From Gorsachius magnificus (taxonomy: Eukaryota; Chordata; Aves; Pelecaniformes; Ardeidae), in NCBI GenBank assembly GCA_034008185.1, contig CM067084.1, forward strand, positions 61,580,599 through 61,644,598: DNA of 64,000 nucleotides. Reading direction: 5' to 3'. The notes under the pieces were generated by a model. The model searched no databases, had not been told where the DNA came from, and saw only the letters and a program-made list of their open reading frames with translations. Within the stretch, counting starts at the first letter, position 1. Each line of letters opens with the position of its first letter. Made by a program: the position numbers and the translations under genes. Of the stretch, positions 35,906-49,149 are shown in pieces.

Positions 35906-38761
35906 TCTTTGAAACTCTGTATCCAATTCAGTTTCCAAAGTAAGTTGCCAAAATATGCTCCATTGTGACCTATAACGTTACTGCTTGTTCTCCTGACTCT
36001 GGTCTTCAGCTTCACCAGGCAATCATTCAAATCCATATGAACTACTACAGCAGAGATTTCTGATATTCTTTCTATCAACAATAATGTTATTTTGACCTGT
36101 TATTCATTATTTTCCACACAGGTCTTGTTTTCTACTTTCCCACTAGAGTGATGTAAGATACTAGTCTCTAGTAAACCATATTCAACTACCTGTTGTTTCA
36201 CTAGCTAAAGATGTGTTCGTGGCTGGTAAGTGAGCTAAGACTTAGATCTTTGGGTTTTTTGAAGAAAGATTTGATGGACAAGAGTACTTTCGTATGAGAT
36301 TGTGTTCACTAAAACTTGAATCTGCTACAGTTTTCTTCATAAGATTCACAACAAAAAAACCCCAGACAAAACAAAGAATAATAATACTTCAGATTCAGAC
36401 CCCCTACTAACCATAAAAGTAAGAAGAGGAAGTTGTCATTTCAAAGTGCTTTCCTTTCTTCAAAGCCTCTAGACAGTTTAGCAAACTTTAAAAAAAGTTA
36501 TAGTTTAACTTAAAAATGTTTATTTAGTCTTTTCTAAATGTAGTTGTTTCTTCCTGAGATATAGTAAATTTTATATATATATACTCTTTCTTTAACACTT
36601 TTTCTTTCTGAACTCTTTGCTATAATAATTTTCTTTTGGATGCAATGTAAACTTCACTTAAAGTCTCCACTACAATAAAATAGTCACAAAACTTTCCATT
36701 CTGTGTTTTCACACAGTCAAAAATTTCAATGAAGGTAAACATTGCATACTTTGGCATTTATAAAAAAGGACCTTTGAATTTTAAATTGTGCTTTGGAAGA
36801 TGACCTTACCAATTAAAAAAAAAAAAAAAAAAGAAAAAGAAAAAACAATGGGGTTTCAATTCTAGATTTATTCAGAGGTACGTTTGGAATTCACATGGAC
36901 TCTGATGGGCCAGGGTGAAGGAAACAGACACCACAGTTAAAAAGTTTACTGTCTTTTCTTCCTCAGTTGTACTGGATATGTGTTTTGGTATGCTTATAAG
37001 CAAGGTTTTGGTTATGGAAACAAGATTAATTAATTTTATTTTAATAAACTCTGACAAGAAATAACTTTTATTACCATAGCAGTACTACATGGATAAGCCA
37101 CCATTTTCCATGTAGGAATTTGGCATGAACAAAAAATGAAACACTACATTTTTATTGCAATGTAAGATCTTTATTAATTTTAGTAATATACTACTGGTGA
37201 CAGAGTTAGAAAAGTTTATTTTATATCTTTAAAAATACAGGGACTCATCATTTCTCTGTGAGTGTCTAAACATGGGTTGATAGGATTATTTAATACAAAA
37301 CCAATTTCTTTCAGGACATTTTTAGACATTGTAAATTTAACTAGCTCATCAAAAGACTCATTTTAATTGATGTTGATACATCAATTTATGTCATTCTGGT
37401 GTTGATATAAGGTCTAATGAAGCAAATAGAAAGCCTTGACTGAAAAAGAGTTGTGAGCTTGGTTAATATTAAGAACTGCTGTTATGAAGTCTTTGTTGTG
37501 ACACATGTGTTATGTGATTTATCTGTATGAATGGAAATGTGATTTGAAGTTGTTTTTTAAAAGTAATCTAACTGATTAAAACCTAATATATATATGTAAA
37601 CACTTGGACACATAGTGAAATTGTTTTCCTTTAATGCATTGGAAAAAATAAATAATACTGAAGGTAACAGAAAGCTTCTAAATACTTCCAGAAAGCCAAA
37701 AGAATTTGGTCGGGTTTGTGTTTTTTTTTTAATTTTAAGAGTGAATGATTGCAAATGAAATTATGTATGTTAATTCAGAATACTGTAGAAAGAAGATGTT
37801 TTAGGATACCTGGCTTGTCAAATGCTGAGAACAGGGGAGTTGAGAAAAGTCAAAATATACAAAAACCAAAGAAAGAGAAACAGAGAAAGGGCAGCAGGTC
37901 ATTGGTTTCTTTTATATGACACCTATTTATGCAGCACAGTAATTTAAGTCTACATGGATTTTATAATTTAAGCAAGACTATTTTTGTAACTATACATGTT
38001 GCAATGAAAATAAGTTTGAACATGAATGTTAATACCTTTTTACAGCATCATAATAGCAGTTAATTATTTTTAATAATGTGAGAGCTATTGCAGAGGTTTT
38101 GAAATGGTGTAGGGAGTGTGTGCCAAAGCGTGCAAGTCAATGTCGCTCTAAGAACTGGTCACTCAGTGACTCATAAGGCATGGGAATTTAGGGGCAATCG
38201 AGATACATAAGAGACTGTGAACCTTCTTGTGCTATTCATTGTTTTGAAGTTGCAACTGCTCTGATATTGTCTTAAAGAAGTAACTCAAGGAAACTTAGAA
38301 AAGTTGAAAAAAGTTTCAAATTTGTTAATACCAAAAAGAAATGAAAAAAATATAATTTGTCTAAAATTTCATATTTTAAAAGTCTTACTTTTTTTAGTAA
38401 CCTCTTGATTTTTTGAAAGCCTAGTTAATTTATTTTGCAAATTTTAAGTTTAATAATCCTGCCTGGCCATTAAGGGGAATACAAAGTTAAAAAAAACTCC
38501 TTTGGTGGATATGCATGGATGGTTACAGGTAGTGAGGAAAAGGAGATAAAGAATTTCTTAATGTTCTCTGTTCTTGGAAAATTTATTCTCTGTTAAGAGC
38601 ATTCAATGAGCTTCATATGTGAAATTGTAGCAACCTATCTGTCCATCTTCAAAGTCTTCGGTCTAAAAAGCACCTCTCAGTTTTCCGACTGCATTAGATG
38701 TTATTCTCCCATTTGAAAAACTAAAACCTTTTCATTCTTTAGTATATTATTTTTCTGTGAC
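35906..38761. other. Unique AT-rich DNA with A18 run, no gene
   Basis: The left part (35906-36080) continues the minus-strand open frame of the CR1, but the protein no longer looks like CR1. An A18 run lies at 36815-36832 and a TA-rich patch near 36571-36584. No gene recognised. Confidence 0.55.
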
Positions 38762-38804
38762 TTTTTTTTTTTTTTTTTTTTTTTAACCAGGAAAAGTCTT
38801 TATT
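38762..38804 (-). mobile_element. Candidate 3' end of a retrocopied mRNA
   Basis: On the minus strand an AATAAA (plus-strand TTTATT, 38799-38804) is followed 14 bases later by a run of 23 A (plus-strand T at 38762-38784). This signal-plus-tail arrangement is the mark of a processed retrocopy inserted on the minus strand. The intervening bases read GACTTTTCCTGGTT in sense. A short minus-strand frame ending in TAA lies a few bases before the signal, but the parent gene is not recognised and the 5' end of the copy is not visible. No matching target duplication was found. A chance T run near a TTTATT is the alternative. Confidence 0.45.
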
Positions 38805-39930
38805 TTTTCACGTTATTGAGCACTTTCCAATCCTTGCATTATCTTTATCTATGGTAATTGTATATTTAAGAAGCTGTTCTTTGGAGATGTTAAACAGCTG
38901 CAGCTCTCAGTGATTTCTGCTAAAGAAAGAATATCGTAGAAGTGTATCTAATGTGTTCTTCCTGTCATTGTTTTGGGAGGGAGAAGTGCTGTGAAGACAG
39001 TTAAATTACTCCTCATACGTAAAAGCTTGTTTATAAAAGAAGTACCAAATGCTTTTAAGGCTTTCTAATATACCAATGAATACGATGAATGTGTTTTATG
39101 GACATTTATGAGAGCTTTAAAGTCACATCCATTTTGGAGAGATGCGCTTGTGTACCAAAAGTCATAAGACTTGAGGTTTCCTGGTCTCTTTTTGACATCT
39201 CTTCATTATGGCAAAACCAGACAAGTAGGTGAGCCTTGTCAGTGTGGTCTGAGCACATCACATAGTGAATTCTCTCCAAGATTTGACCTTGTAAAGATCA
39301 AATATCTAATCTAAGCTATTCTGATATGCTTCCTGCCTGAAGGTCTCTTCTTCCTAACACTTCTCACATATTGTACATTTTTAACCTGTGCATATTCAGA
39401 GACCTCCAGGGCAAATATTTTTTTCCTTTGCATGCTGATTTTATTGTCAGTCTGTGTCCCAAACATCCCCAAGGATTCCCAAGTTTTACCATCTTACAGA
39501 TGAATTGCCTAAAATCATTCCTAATTTGAATGTTAGTCGGTTTTGTTTCTAAATTGTGAATAAAGAAAAAGATATACTGATTGGCAAATATAACTGTTGC
39601 TGTGAATGTGAAAATATATCGCTCTCATCAATGTGTCATCATTATAGGATTGGAACATACTGAACCTAATTTCCTGGTTATATGAAAATCGCACCTATAG
39701 TTAGTTATTCACTTTCTAGATTCTATATTTATTTATTTTTTTGTCTATATGTATTGAGACTACTCATATATGACACTTATACTAAGTGTCACAACTAGGT
39801 TTCAGGGCTCTTAGTACTGACATATGTGAACATTGAACGAGTAGGTCTGTAAATCCTGGAGCATGTGAGACCTAATTTCCTGCAGCTCTTCTTCCCTCCC
39901 TTTGTTGTCTGGTGTTCACAATATGACTGA
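38805..39930. other. Unique DNA, possible retrocopy body
   Basis: This would contain the body of the retrocopy if that reading is right, but I see no long open frame on the minus strand. Otherwise unique AT-rich sequence. Confidence 0.45.
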
Positions 39931-39968
39931 CCTCATCTATGATTCTGACCATTCTATGATTCTATGAT
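39931..39968 (+). mobile_element. CR1 LINE 3' tail stub
   Basis: The sequence ATTCTATGATTCTATGAT (39950-39967) is the plus-strand CR1 terminal repeat, preceded by a related ATCTATGATTCTGACC. The usual upstream segment is not recognisable, so either a very short insertion or an eroded body is present. The microsatellite-like tail alone is the evidence. Confidence 0.6.
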
Positions 39969-42900
39969 CTCTGAGTTGATATTGAGGGGGAAAGGAATGG
40001 CAGAGAAGAGAAATAAAATAGACTAAGGTTTCTTTCATGTTCATAAAACATGCAATAATATATTAGATATCTCCTAGAGATACTTAGTGAGAAATGATTG
40101 CAGACTATTTAGGAAACCTGGTATAAATGGTAGTTCTTCCTTAAGGGCTTACCATCTAGGACATAGCACTTTATAAACAGATGAGAAAAACAAACAGGTT
40201 AGAGAGAGGTGAGGGACAGTGTGTTTAGACCGGTTTTAGTCAGCAATACAAGTCACAAGATATTTTTCTTGCCACTGTCTTGCCACAGGATGTAGTTCAT
40301 TTATAATTTTTTTTTTTTTTTTTTTACTGTCTTAAATACTGAATTTCACAGCAATACACATTTTACAATTTCTTAAAACTGGTAGGTGAAGAAAGTATGG
40401 AAACCATGTAACTTAGTGTAGAAAGAGTTATTAAGGTCTCTTTAAATATATTTAAATTATTATATTCACAGGGTACTCATAGTTCAGGAAGGGCAGTTAA
40501 ACCATAGAAAATGAATGCCTGAAGCAAACTAAGTTCAGAGAAGTTTTTTGAAACAAAAGTTTGAATCTCTGCTTAACATTATCAGATGAAGTGTAAAACA
40601 GGCTTCAAACTGGGTAATTAATTCTGTATAAATAATAATCTCTAAGGGTCTCTTTTTTTTTTTTTCCCTGAAATAGTCCTGCACAGATTAAAATTGCTTC
40701 CCCTACCACCTCCACCTCCTTTCAAGGAGAAGTTAAGGTACAAATTCTTATTGAGGCCTTAGGGTTTAATTCACCTGAAAAGTAGCTGTGACCTTCTGTA
40801 CTGAGCAAGTCTATAAAAACGTGGCAGGTGGTGTCTCCATGGCAGTTTGACCTATTCAGCTGCAAGGTTCCTTGGCATGCAAAATACACTATTGTTATAT
40901 TGATGCATGACAACCTGGTTCTGGGGAGGAGAAAGGGAAAACAGGACTGCTTTGCAGGAAGCAGAAGAAACAGAGGTTTTACAGATGCTGTGTAGGGAAA
41001 CGCCATTTAATTATTTCATGGAATAAATGGAAGCTAGAGCACCTCTTATGTCCACAGCAAAAATATATTGCCCTAGTTTTTAGAGAGTGATGTGTAAATT
41101 TATAGCTCTGCATGGATAGCTACTACCAATAGTAAACCACAGAAGGAATGCGGGTGCAAAACCATGTACAACTGACCTTTGATGGGCTTGATCTAAACCA
41201 TACCAAAATAACTAGGAAACTCTTTGTTCATTTAATAGGCTTCTGCCATAGTAAACTTGCCTTTTTGAAGTGCAGTGGCAGTCCCAGAGACCATTAGACA
41301 ATTAGGTCCAAAGCAACTCTTCTTAAGCTGTCTTTGTGGTAGTGTGTCTTGCTGTGAAGCAAATAATTTAAAAAAAAGGGTCCTGCAGGGTTGAAGATGT
41401 CCCCTGCTGTTTGAATGCCCTGAATTCAATGTCTTGCATAACACATATTTTAAAAAGCAAAACAAAGTATCTAGCAGAGCTCCCTGTTACTTATCTCAGA
41501 GGAAAATTTTCAGGATGTGAAAATAAAACATACTGGCATTTCCAAATGGAGTAATTTTTTTGAGAAAGTAAAATATATTTATATTTTCAAAATATTACCC
41601 CTGATTTTTGCAGGGGTTCAGCTGATACTAGTCACTGAGTTTAACTTATTTCTTAGACACGTCCAATTAATTTCTGGCTTTGTAGATTTACTTCTTATAA
41701 AACAGTTAATACATTTTTAAAGCTAAAAATAAGAAATATAACTATTTATCATATGATATTGTAATTCATCATTAAAATACTTGCAGGATTTTAGAAAATA
41801 TTTTTTTTCCAGGAAAGGAATAGCTATTTTTAAAAATGCCCTAAACTGTAAACCAAATTATTATTGTTATTCTCTGTGTCTGTCCTGTAGTTGATAGTGT
41901 CTGTGAAACCTCATTGGATTGTACAATAGGTACTGATTTTGCGTCTTTAATGGCTTCTTTAATTCTTTTAACTATATCAAGAGCATTAGCCAGATTTAAA
42001 TCTTTCTCTCTTAACATGTTTCTTCTTTCTCTTTCTAAGCTTGAAGTTATTTGTCTTTTCAGCTATTTAAATGTGAACCATTGCCTGTGCACTAAATGTC
42101 CACATAAAGATAAATTCTTGCAAAGCAGTTTCGTCCTTATCATTTGGTTCTCAGAGGTTTTGCTTTCCAAAGGCAGTAACAGTTTCTGCCAAAATATTTG
42201 TCCCCAGTCCAAGTTATTTATCAAGTGCAGCAAATGTTTTATCCAAAGATGTTATATTAAGAACAGCATTTGATATGGCAAATAAATTATAAAATGTCTT
42301 TCCTTAATCCAGCCTCCAAAAGTGCAACAGAACTAAAAGTGAGAAAAATCCCACATAAAAGATCTCAACTAAGAGAAAAAACTACTAAGACAATCCCAGG
42401 ACTAATATCACTCATTCATCTGTTGAAAAAGGAAGTTCATAACCATTTAGTGGAACTTTCTCTGTTTATAAATTTCTGTGATGCTACTACTGCTTTTTTA
42501 ACCAAAAAGGGTAAGATTCAAAAAGCAGATTAACAAATACTGTCTGTAATAAGAATTTTATATATATGTATGTGTATATATAAAAATATGTATAAAATTT
42601 CCTATATAGTCAAATCAAGATGAAAGTATGTATTTGCAGCATGGGTAGGCTAGAATGGATAAGTGACAAAGCATGACATATTAGCAACCCAAACATCTCA
42701 CAAAATTATGGTCCTGATCTTTATCTCCAAGAGATGTCATAGAGCTCATGGTGTTCTTTTGTTTAGATGGATGGAAGCTACAAGGAAAGGTCTTCTTGAA
42801 TTGTTGGAAGTGTGATTTTAAGAGAAAGAAGAAAAAGAGCTTTGCATAAAGGATGCAGAGGATCTCTGAGGGAGCCCATAGCACAGTCAAAGCAAGATTG

Positions 42901-45900
42901 GTATACTTATACCACTAATATATAAGTACAACAATTTAATGTCATGTGACTATAATGTCTCTCCAGTTTATATTTAAAAACTGATTTTATCTTGTTTTAA
43001 AATTTAAGAATTAGCAAAATGTTTTATCCCCAGACACTATTAATATTTAGCTCAAATAGCAGAGAAAAATTAGTGGGAATATTAATATCATGGCAAGCAA
43101 TATTGTGGTAGACATATTAAATATATTTTACTGTAATGCTTAATTTTTCCACTAGACTTTAACAGGACTTATTTAATGTAGTCTGAATCTTTACTGTACC
43201 TGTAAAATCTAGAGCAGATGCATTATTATGGACAAAAATGTGGAGTATTGGGCTCATCATAAACCAGTGACATACTAAATACTGCATAGCACAGGTTGAG
43301 CTTGACATATGAAATGTAGGCTTCTTTTGTAACTTGATGATTGTTTCTATTTTTAGTAAATAGGATTTAAGCACCTGCTTTGCTCCCTCATAATTTCAAC
43401 ATCTGTGGAAGGCTTCTTGTGCTTTGTCATTCAGTAAAATATGCTAGCAACAGTCTCTGACTGCTTCATTTATCTCTGTAACACTTGGTACTGCATTTTG
43501 AATTGATTGTTTCCAAGATGCAGCCTACTCTGAGTTCAGTAGGTAATTTTATGCATTGTCTGAAATGTCTTGCTTCTTGGTAATAAAATCTTTTTCTAAG
43601 ATATTTATCAAGGTCTAAGTAATAAAACCATTTGGAGTAAGCTTCAGCCTCTAAATTAACATACATTCCTTTTTTTCAACAGAGACTGAAAACCCTGTAT
43701 AGTGTTCCTCTAAGGAGCATCTCAGTTGTTTGAACTGTAGTTGTTAATTTGCAACAGAAGTCGGGATTTCTAAATTGCAAAGGAGAAACATGCACTACAG
43801 CACTGACTGATAATAAAATTCCTAATATGCTCCCTCTTCATAAATATAAAAGATTTCTTATAACTTAATTGATTTTGTCATCTTTTTAAGCTTCTCTAGA
43901 GGCTGCTTTTTAAACCTTGAAAGTTTGCCTGCAGGGTGCTGCAGAGGAGACTGTTCTTTGTATATTACATACCACAGAAAAATGTATATTTTTTGGAAAT
44001 GTATAATGCAACATTTTGTGCTGAGGTGAACATTTAGAAATATCATACCAATAACGGTCCAAAGTGGGAGTATTTTACTGCCAGGAAGGTTTTGGATATG
44101 GGAATTTAAATTCATTAACTTTGAAGAAATCTATTTTAAAGTCTGTCATTAGTTTCACAAGCCATTCATTATAATTTTCAATGCTATGAAGAGCCCTTTC
44201 AGTTGGGAATTAGAAGGGTTTTGTGTGCTTGAGGAAAAGATGCATCCTTCTCACCCACTGCCTTTCGTTAAGCCCTGGTCTTGTAAAAACTTACATGTTT
44301 ATGAAGCACTGGGTGTTTGCATGGTCTGAAAGTTAGTTTGCCAGCTTGAACAGCAAATACTTATCAACATATATTAAAGAGGGGGAATTAAGACAAAACT
44401 GACTCTTTTTAATGTTAAACTTCACTGTCTTATTTTTAATGATATATAGTACTTAAATATATGAATAATATTTTTGTCTTTGACAGCAGTTAACCATTAA
44501 TTTATTTGGCTTTATGTTAACACTAGTAATATTTACTATAGGAGCCTCAAAGTTGTGTTGATTTTTTTTTCTTGAATAAACTTTCTTTCATTAGTAGCTC
44601 ATTATCAAGCTATTGTAGAGACAGTCTTTCTCTATGCCTTATGATTCCCAAGAAATTAAAGGCATGATAAAAGTTCTAGTAGCAAGGAACACTAAATTTT
44701 CTTCCTAAGTCAGGAAGGGGAGAGTAGCAGGTTTGAATATATCTTTCCATATACTGTCTTTTTCTTGATGCTAGGGTGGTTAGAATGTGGGTGAAGAACT
44801 AGGTAAAATTAATTCTGGATTCACCAGCACACAAATTTCAGAACAATCTGTGAAGTATTAATGGGTGAGAGTGAGTTCAAATGAAAATGGAATTGCTCAG
44901 TCTAACACATAGAAAAGAATTTTACTTCAGAATAAAGGTCAAATTGTAGAAGAACTGTAGTTTTCTTTTATTAATCTTTAATCCAAAGCACCAGACTTAG
45001 TGTTCTACAAGTAAAAAGAAATATTAAAGTAGCTTTTCTATGGGCTGAATTAGGTGTTAAAGATAAAATACTTAAGTACTTTTTGAGAAGTCTGTAGTGT
45101 CCTACAGACATTGGAAAAGGCTGAATAAAAGTTAAACTACCAAACTATTTTTTTTTTAATGTTTTTGTCCAGAACCTCAGTACGGGACATGACATGGTGT
45201 AGTACACCCCTTCCTGAAAAATAATATATAAGAGCAGTAATTATAAAGGAGTTCTAGTGAAAAATTTCTTCCCAACATTGCTGTTGCAAGAATTAGATTA
45301 GCCTCAAAGAACAAAAATGTTTCCTGCCCTTGATAACCCTAATTTACCTGGGATTTCTGCAAAGAACCCCAGTACTCCATTTTCTGGAATGGGTGAGTTC
45401 AAAACCGTATGTGTTGAAGAGGCTAAGATTAGGGAAAAAAAAAGATCCAGAAAAAAAAATGATCCAGAAAAAAAATATTCCAGATCAGCTATTTTTTTTT
45501 CCTGAAAATCTATATACCTACACCAAGTTTAATATGTCCCCCAAAAAACCTTTTCTCCATCCAGAAAAGTATGTTTTCCCTGCCAGCAGGGACATAAAAA
45601 TTCTCAAGTATCAGGTCTCAACTAACATGAAAAAAAACCACTTCAACCTCCACTCTTAATAAATACTTAATATTCAAAAACAAACCTGAAAAGCCAAAAC
45701 TTAGATAATAGAGTATTGAAACAAATACCTCGGCAATTTTGAAATGGGGTTGCTTGAATCATATTATAGTATTAGCAGGAAACCTCTAAATCTTTTGAAT
45801 TCTCACTGTACAAAACACATTGATTCTGTATTCGTAATCTTCTGTTTCTTCTTTTTGTCTTTTTTCCTTAGATTTGTATTGCATCCATTCTCATACCTTC

Positions 45901-46759
45901 TATTTCAGAATTATACTTGAAAGGATATGTTTCTTTTTGTTTCAGATCTTTTCTCAGTTGCTTTTTTCATTCTTTTTGTGTTCACAGTTTAATTTAAATA
46001 CATTCATTAACTTTCTTGTTCTTTCTTGCATCTTCAATATCTACTGTATACAGATTATTGTAACAGTATAACATCTGATTAGTTTTGTTATTACAGCACA
46101 AACTTCTTAGAGCTTTGACCTTTTTTCTGTAAATTGAGGTACAACACATATGGTTCATGTACTTGGGGTCTTTTGTTGTCTCTTGTCTGGAAGCTATGAC
46201 CAAATAATTTTTCAATGATAAGTTTATTTGTTCTAGGAGTTTACTTTGCATTTAATATGGATTTAACAAAGAGCTAGAGGAAAAATATAGTAGAAAGCTT
46301 AGATGTAAACCACCTTTGAAATTCCTTGATCTTCCTCATATACAAATGTCACATTCAGAAGAGAAATTTTAATATGCTGGCTCTCTATGGAATCCGAGCA
46401 ATAACTGTGACATTCTTAAACATGTGGAAACCAAAACAATATCTTCTCATCTGGGTGTATTACTGGAATGGTCAACAACCTTGTTTTGCCCTACCCTAAA
46501 TTTCTAAGAGAAAAAAAATGGTGGGCTTATGAGAGCAGTTCACCTTAACACTATGAGTTAAAACATTTTATTGACACTTATATTTCAAAATTAGGTATAG
46601 TCTTCATATGCATGCTTCTCGTAAATTTCTTTGTATTTTTTCTGTTTTATAACATAACGCCATTTCCATTAATGAAAATTTCCAGTGGAAAGTTTTAGCC
46701 TTTTTCCTCTTTTCTGCTGAATGTAAAGGTGAAGAATGAAGGCCACAGGAGCTCATGTA
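39969..46759. other. Unique AT-rich DNA, no gene recognised
   Basis: The longest interval without a recognised element. T19 lies at 40307-40325, a TA-rich stretch near 42559-42599, and a short A-rich tandem at 45444-45476. A splice-bounded open segment of 198 bp (42313-42510) is treated under findings. I see no CR1, LTR or named gene. Confidence 0.5.
45444..45476. repeat. GATCCAGA-poly(A) duplication
   Basis: The unit GATCCAGAAAAAAAAAT (45444-45460) is repeated with one A fewer at 45461-45476, within a purine-rich stretch. Slippage-type local repeat. Confidence 0.8.
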
Positions 46760-46764
46760 ATTTC

Positions 46765-46890
46765 TCATCAATCTTTATGGTAGGAGGGAAAGGCTTGGTT
46801 AGGAGCAGATGGGTACTGCAGGTCAATAACTGGTTGCACAACTGGTGTCAGACAGAGATTTGGCTTTTATATTGAGGATTGCTGGGCAGG
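46765..46890 (+). mobile_element. Possible LINE ORF1 esterase-region remnant
   Basis: One plus-strand frame reads VNNWLHNWCQTEIWLLY (about 46820-46874), close to a sequence I associate with the esterase-like part of CR1-type ORF1. The block is short, interrupted by stops on both sides, and the characteristic downstream motif is not preserved. The DNA before it, GAGCAGATGGGTACTGCAGG, fits the same source. I hold this loosely. Unique sequence is the alternative. Confidence 0.35.
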
Positions 46891-47909
46891 CCTAGTTTTT
46901 AGGGTCCAAAAGTGGAAGGAAGTAGGAGTAGAGGAAAAAGGAAAGCAATGAGTGCCCCCATTCATTTACTCTGCCATTTAAAAATGAAAATTCATTAATA
47001 ATTTCCAAAAAAAGCAAATGTTTTCTTGTTTCATGAAGAATTGTGTCTCCCGCAGGTTACACTTTTTGTAAACCAATTTATATCTTTTCCCTTTTCCTCT
47101 GTCCCCTTTTACACATATCTGATGTAGAGACCTAGTCTTCCAATAAGTACCTCAACATAAAGTGTGTATTATGTGTCTGATACAGATTCAAGGGTAGTAT
47201 CACAGTTTACCCTTGATGAACAATGAGAAAATCATATGTATTGGTAATTAGTGAAGATTCTTCTTCTTGTGTATATGGTAATCATAACTGCCTCAGTCTG
47301 GATGGTGTGTTGATAATGACAGGAATGTGGTTTGTACAAGAAGAGAAGAAAAGCAGTATAGACATGAGAAAGAATGCAGATTGAGAGTACTGTATTGACA
47401 TGAAATACGGTGCATATTTTCATCATTTAACAAGAGGACATATTCTTTTCTTAACCTCATCTAACTCACTTTCTCTGCTAATTTGCCAGGGGATGGTGCT
47501 TGGGGGGAAAGGGGTTGCACTCCACTCAAGGCAGCATGATTCAATTTGTAAGTTTTACTCAGGATATCATGATAATGTCCATTTCATACATATTTAACAT
47601 GGACAGTGCACAAGCCATTTAAAGGGCAATATATCTCTTCTTTTTTGTACATATGCTGCCCCCCAAAGAAAAATCTCTCCACCAGATATCTCGACAATAA
47701 AACCCCTTGTAGGCTTTCAATTGCAGAGGCACTGGCAGTGGTGTTTGGAAGTGACTGAGTACAAGAAAGCAGTGGGTGTGAGGAGTTATCACAGAATTGA
47801 TCTGCTGTAACCCTAAGATCTACATAAACTACAATATATATTCATAAAAGGAGACAAATGCATTTAACAAGCAAAGATAAATGATCATGCAAAAATTGAC
47901 TGAGCCACC
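46891..47909. other. Unique AT-rich DNA, no gene recognised
   Basis: No gene or clear repeat. Short incidental frames only (47232-47426 minus, 47400-47597 plus). Confidence 0.6.
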
Positions 47910-48262
47910 AGAATCAAAGGGTAGTGATCGATGGCTTGATATCACCAGTGACCTGTAACAAATGGAATACCTCAAGGGTCAATGCTGGGACCAATAGTGT
48001 TCACTATCTTAATCAATGATCTGTAGGATAACGTAGAATTCACCTCAGTAAATGTGTGAATATTACTATATAAGGGGAATGGCTGATATACCCAATGTCA
48101 GAGCTACAGTACAGAGGGACATGAAGAAAGCTGACAACTGAACCAATAGAAATATATTGAATTTCAGCAATTAGAATGTCAAACTTCTGCACTTTGTACA
48201 AGTGCTATGCATCAGTACAGCTTAGAATACCAACTGGCTAAATAACCGTGCATCTAGGTATG
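47910..48262 (+). mobile_element. Old CR1 LINE fragment, RT region
   Basis: A heavily mutated stretch of CR1 ORF2 on the plus strand. The clearest part, from 47970, reads PQGSMLGPIVFTILINDL before a stop, which matches reverse transcriptase motif B and the following helix. Just before it, GTAGTGATCGATGG with AGTGACC fits the preceding conserved segment. After it the frame is broken, and the FADD region cannot be read. Further right, CAGTACAGAGGGACATGAAGA and TTGAATTTCAGCAATTAG follow the order of the family. It lacks both ends and is older than the CR1 at 49150. Confidence 0.8.
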
Positions 48263-49149
48263 ATTCACTCTTATCATCTCCCTGTCTCCAGTTCCTTGAA
48301 GTTTAGAGATTGAGCCAACCAATGGTGTAATCTTTGTATAATACTCCTGGAAAAAAAGTTATAGGGAACTTCCAGGAGCAGAACTTGCTCTGAACAAAAT
48401 AAGTCAACAATATCCTAAAGCTTTTGTTCCGTTTTTGGTTCTACATAACTGGAAATATATACGATATTGCAACTGGTGGCTCATATTCATTGCAACCACT
48501 TGTTAGAGGAGAAACTGGCTTAAGCTGGGCTTGGGGGAATTTTACAGAATTCTTATTAAAATACAAACTCCCGCAGTAAATCTCTGACACCAGCAGCCTG
48601 ATTCAAAGATCACTGAAAGCAGTGCACAAGGAACTGGAGTGAACCATACTCCATCTTAGTGTCAGTTCATCATTTATACGCATATAATGGTCAGTAAATC
48701 TGCAGCAGGAACAAGAAGGTGTGTATATATGTACATTCATATGCAGAAGGAGGAACATGCTCAGAAATTTACTGAGCAACTCTGATACGAAATCAAAATA
48801 ATCAAATTACATCTATATGGCATCTCAAAAGTAGAAGAGTAAACACAGGACTTTCAATGGAAATATTTCTTGTGGGTTCCTGATCTGAATGAGTCTTAGC
48901 CTTTTAGCTGAGTGATAGAGGACATCCTTCTGAAGAGATGAAGAGGGCTAGTGATTGATTGATGTACACTGATCTGTATCGATGGATTGGATGAGGAAAA
49001 CAAGCAAATTATTTTCTAGTATAACTAAAATGCAGTCATATATCTAGTAACGTGAAAACTGTAATTCATGATGGGAAACTCCATACATTGTTTCTCAAAA
49101 TAACTTGGAAGTCACGGGGAAAAGTTAACTGAACAGAAAGTTCTGGATC
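48263..49149. other. Unique DNA between two CR1 pieces
   Basis: No gene or repeat recognised. The two CR1 pieces on either side share an orientation but differ in decay, so I do not think they are one insertion. Confidence 0.55.
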
